Assembly: GCA_024102815.1 (NCBI GenBank)
Contig: JAGFJJ010000006.1
Span: forward strand, 124,001 to 188,000
Origin: Phycisphaerae bacterium
GTDB lineage: Bacteria > Planctomycetota > Phycisphaerae > UBA1845
Length of the DNA stretch: 64,000 nt
Direction: 5' to 3'
Below, in pieces: positions 61,449-64,000 of this stretch; within the stretch, counting starts at the first letter, position 1, and each line of letters opens with the position of its first letter. Position numbers and translations under genes: made by a program. Under the pieces are notes generated by a model. It searched no databases, had not been told where the DNA came from, and was given only the letters and a program-made list of their open reading frames with translations.

Positions 61449-63590
61449 CTATTCCTGCAGGAGTTTGTTGAGGAAGCGGTGCAGCCGGCGGAAGGCCTGA
61501 ACGGCGAAGGGCTCCGGCGCACCGTGGAGAAGCACGCGGGCCCCCATCCCGTGGCGAAGCAAACCGGCCGGAGGATCATCGAGCCGAACGACCACTTCGA
61601 AATAGGGTCGATTGGTTACTCCCGTCGCGGGATCCACGTGGATGTCACCTCCGGCGAGTTGAGTCAGAGCCGCACTGGGAACGGCCCGGTGGGCCATCGG
61701 CGCGATACGCTCGATCTCGCCGTGAAGCAACGTATCGGGCCGCGCCGTGGTGCGGACGAGAACCCGCTTGCCGATTGCCGGCCCGGCCGCGGTGAATTCC
61801 TCCTCCGACAGGACCGCGCGGATCTGCCACGGTCCGTCGGCCACGGTGGCCAGTACTTCGCCACGCGGAAGAAACCGCCCGATGTCTTCCGGCTTGAGCG
61901 TCTGGATGACCACGCCCTCGTGCGGCGCAGCGACTTCGAGTTGCGTCAGTCGCTCCTTTGCGCGCTCCAGTTCGCGGCGAGCGGCGTCGGCACGCTGCGC
62001 TTCCTGTTCGGCGCGATGCGGCTCCGCCAGTCGAAATGCGTCGGCAAGAATCTCCGCCTCGCGTACGTCGGCTTGCGCGGCGGCAACGGCAAGTTCCAGA
62101 TTCTCGTCGCGTAGCTTCAGCAGAGGCGCGCCTTCATGAACGGTTTCGTCATTTCGCGCAGCAATGGCCTCAACAAACACATCGGCCGGGGCGCGCAGCA
62201 CGCTCTCCCGCTCCTGTCCAATAACTCCGGCCGCACGGACCCGGGCAGGAAGCGGAATCCAGAGGAATCCCGCCGGAAACCCCACGACGAGCAGTAGTCC
62301 CAAAGCCACGGCCCGAACCCTGACATGCGCCGTTTCCTCCGCCTGCCAGAGATACTGGATGATTTTGGCTACCGCCGTCGCCACGGTGCGGCCGACATAA
62401 AATACCGCCAGCGACACGCCGACGATGAAGAACTTCGTGGCGAGCACCGCCGATATTGCCAGCAACAGCGAGAGTCGATAGAGAAAACTGGCCACCCCGA
62501 ATCCGAAGAGAATCCCCCGCAGGCGCCGGCCTTCGATCACACGCTCCGATTCGATGCCCAGGAACCACTTCTTCATGCAGGCGGCGATGTACTGTGCCGA
62601 TCTTGCCCGCAGATTTGGCACTTCAACGAGGTCACTCATGATGTAGTAGCCGTCGAAGCGCATGAGTGGATTGATGTTGAAGAGCACCGTTACGGACCCA
62701 GCCAGGAACATGACGTTGTAGGCCGCGCTGTGCAACAACGAGGGGTCCGTCAACGCCCATACGAATACCGCCAGCGCCGCGATGGCCGTCTCGATGTACA
62801 TGCCCGCCAGCGCGACAACGAGGCGATCTCGCCTCCGGGAGAATCCCCATGAGGACGTGGCATCAACGTAGGCGCACGGCGTCATCATGATGAGGGAGAC
62901 GCCCATTTCCGGAACGTGGCCGCCGAAGTGCTTGCACGCGAATGCGTGGCCGAATTCGTGGAACACCTTCAACACCACGAGCGTGAGCCACATGAGTGCC
63001 AGGTTGCGCGTCGCGAGCATGCCCTCCAGGGGCTGAGCGAGCGACTGCCGATTGTGAATGGCGACGAAGATTGCCGTTCCCAGCAGCACGGCCCACAGGA
63101 TGAACGCCGGCCAGGAAAACAGTGGGCGAGCGAAGCGGATGGTGCGGTTCAGGAAGGCATCCGGGTTAAGAACCGGAATTTGAGTGTACAGGAAACTCGT
63201 CCAGGCCCGGCGTCGCTTTGCCTGCTCCTTGGAAAGGTGTCGGCGATAAAGTGACTTGTGGTCCGATACCGGGAGGCGCAGAAACCCGAGTCGGTGCAAA
63301 TCCATTACAAACTGGAAGAAACGGTCCTCATCGTCGCGCCGGGCCCTGCCCCGGACCACAAGGTCGTCGAACGTCTCCCCCAGGGTCCGCGAATGATCGA
63401 TCGCCGTCAGGATGTGGTAGTCGCCCGGATCGAATTGCTGGCACTGGAACGTGACCGGATCGCGAACGATGTACGACGGCTTTCCGCGAAAGAGATGACG
63501 GCTGACGTCGAGATCCTCACGCAATCCGACTCGCACCTGGGCGAGCTGCGCGGCGAGTGAAGGCTGGGTGGCGGGGGCTGTCGGGTTCAT
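61449..63590 (-). CDS. Peptidase M50 / HlyD fusion protein
   Basis: 713 residues from ATG 63590. Residues 1-150 form a soluble N-terminal domain. The M50 site-2-protease-like core has HEFGHAFACKHFGGHVPEMG (catalytic HExxH) and FNINPLMRFDGYYIMSDLVE (the NPxxxxDG motif with the metal-binding Asp), within eight or so membrane spans. The C-terminal 260 residues are a HlyD-type adaptor: VHEGAPLLKLRDENLELAVA, an Ala/Glu/Arg coiled coil, VAAPHEGVVIQTL and a barrel part. The ATG overlaps the upstream gene's stop by four bases. Such pairs are frequent in planctomycetes and may serve export of peptides or proteins; substrates are unknown. Confidence 0.85.
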   Translation of the reverse strand: MNPTAPATQPSLAAQLAQVRVGLREDLDVSRHLFRGKPSYIVRDPVTFQCQQFDPGDYHILTAIDHSRTLGETFDDLVVRGRARRDDEDRFFQFVMDLHRLGFLRLPVSDHKSLYRRHLSKEQAKRRRAWTSFLYTQIPVLNPDAFLNRTIRFARPLFSWPAFILWAVLLGTAIFVAIHNRQSLAQPLEGMLATRNLALMWLTLVVLKVFHEFGHAFACKHFGGHVPEMGVSLIMMTPCAYVDATSSWGFSRRRDRLVVALAGMYIETAIAALAVFVWALTDPSLLHSAAYNVMFLAGSVTVLFNINPLMRFDGYYIMSDLVEVPNLRARSAQYIAACMKKWFLGIESERVIEGRRLRGILFGFGVASFLYRLSLLLAISAVLATKFFIVGVSLAVFYVGRTVATAVAKIIQYLWQAEETAHVRVRAVALGLLLVVGFPAGFLWIPLPARVRAAGVIGQERESVLRAPADVFVEAIAARNDETVHEGAPLLKLRDENLELAVAAAQADVREAEILADAFRLAEPHRAEQEAQRADAARRELERAKERLTQLEVAAPHEGVVIQTLKPEDIGRFLPRGEVLATVADGPWQIRAVLSEEEFTAAGPAIGKRVLVRTTARPDTLLHGEIERIAPMAHRAVPSAALTQLAGGDIHVDPATGVTNRPYFEVVVRLDDPPAGLLRHGMGARVLLHGAPEPFAVQAFRRLHRFLNKLLQE

Positions 63591-64000
63591 GGCCAGACGT
63601 TCAGACGAATCCAGTCGATCGCGCGATGCAGTGCCACCCACCAGATTCGGCGCTTGCCCATGTCCACTCGAGCAACACCCTCCATGCCCGGTCGGAGCCA
63701 GCCCTCCTCGGCGTGAATATCTGCTTCGGCAACGAACACATTGCGGCCACCGCGAACCTGGGCCGAAGCGAGCACGCGGTCAATATGAAATGCCCGCAGA
63801 TGGTCCGGTCGCGCGGCCGGCGCAAACGTGCCGCTCAATCCCGTCTCAAGATCCACGCTCACGTGATCGGGAAGGGCGAGCTCCAGACGCCAATGTCCGG
63901 GCGGGGCGATGTCGAACAGGGCCTGTCCGCGCGGGACAACGCCCCCCACGAAACGGCGCAAATCTCCGGAGACGACGGTTCCGTCGATCGGCGCCCGCAC
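63587..64000 (-). CDS. HlyD-family adaptor protein (5' part outside the window)
   Basis: The last 137 residues are visible; the gene enters from the right edge. RAPIDGTVVSGDLRRFVGGV is the second lipoyl half-motif of HlyD-type adaptors, followed by a beta-barrel (WRLELALPDHVSVDLETGL, GWLRPGMEGVARVDMG) and a terminal segment RIWWVALHRAIDWIRLNVWP that may contact the membrane. The stop overlaps the M50-HlyD start (ATGA), so the two are coupled and probably form one complex. The upstream genes outside the window would decide whether this is an RTX/peptide export system. Confidence 0.75.
   Translation of the reverse strand: MRAPIDGTVVSGDLRRFVGGVVPRGQALFDIAPPGHWRLELALPDHVSVDLETGLSGTFAPAARPDHLRAFHIDRVLASAQVRGGRNVFVAEADIHAEEGWLRPGMEGVARVDMGKRRIWWVALHRAIDWIRLNVWP

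Overview
The window is high-GC bacterial chromosomal DNA that most likely comes from a member of the Planctomycetota. The evidence is the two membrane proteins with a CGYxL...CPEC zinc ribbon (22760-23734, 49392-50243), a secreted protein ending in dockerin-like calcium loops (9666-10841), an M50 peptidase-HlyD fusion beside another HlyD-like gene (61449-64000), a futalosine-pathway menaquinone gene, System II cytochrome c maturation, and a family of short interspersed palindromes that begin GTAGGG. No rRNA, CRISPR array, transposase or complete prophage is visible. There is one tRNA, Leu(CAG), at 31515-31598.

Layout. 1-9.5 kb: PolX 3' part, LysE exporter, a lone flagellin, DUF190-CrcB, a cobalamin-binding-type protein, a RidA protein, a glycosyltransferase/PlcP-like phosphoesterase operon and an MFS transporter. 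9.6-22.4 kb: dockerin protein, NnrD, LarB, TsaD, HAD hydrolase, an AbrB/Doc toxin-antitoxin pair with a recognisable promoter and operator, an RND efflux pair, ComF and DUF434. 22.4-25.7 kb: accessory stretch of lower GC with repeats, a zinc-ribbon membrane protein and an AIPR-family protein directly behind icd. 25.7-43 kb: icd, folP, infA, an M1-like lipoprotein peptidase, a degenerate NikR-like regulator, tRNA-Leu, serA, a PilZ / Tad-VWA / PilZ group, a GH15 enzyme, MprF and GlsB. 43-45 kb: a single-gene nuclease-DUF2075 helicase of lower GC. 45-64 kb: glmS, rarA, a 5-formyl-THF cyclo-ligase, hpt, an ICMT-like protein, a second PlcP-like phosphoesterase with btaB-btaA, ResB-CcsA, mqnE, and the M50/HlyD pair.

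How genes work together. The most coherent theme is membrane-lipid chemistry. Two paralogous PlcP/LpxH-type metallophosphoesterases lie 46 kb apart. One is translationally coupled to a glycosyltransferase. The other sits just upstream of btaB-btaA, which make the betaine lipid DGTS. In other bacteria PlcP frees diacylglycerol from phospholipids, and that diacylglycerol is then rebuilt as glyco- or betaine lipids when phosphate is scarce. The window therefore carries two candidate branches of such a remodelling system, plus MprF for aminoacylated phosphatidylglycerol. ResB and CcsA act together in haem delivery to cytochrome c, and MqnE supplies menaquinone, so these neighbours serve the respiratory chain. 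Two putative defence genes (AIPR, and nuclease-DUF2075) are isolated, lower-GC insertions next to housekeeping genes.

Starts were chosen from visible Shine-Dalgarno sequences and family length; many are TTG or GTG. Functional names rest on motifs and family recognition by eye, without database searches.
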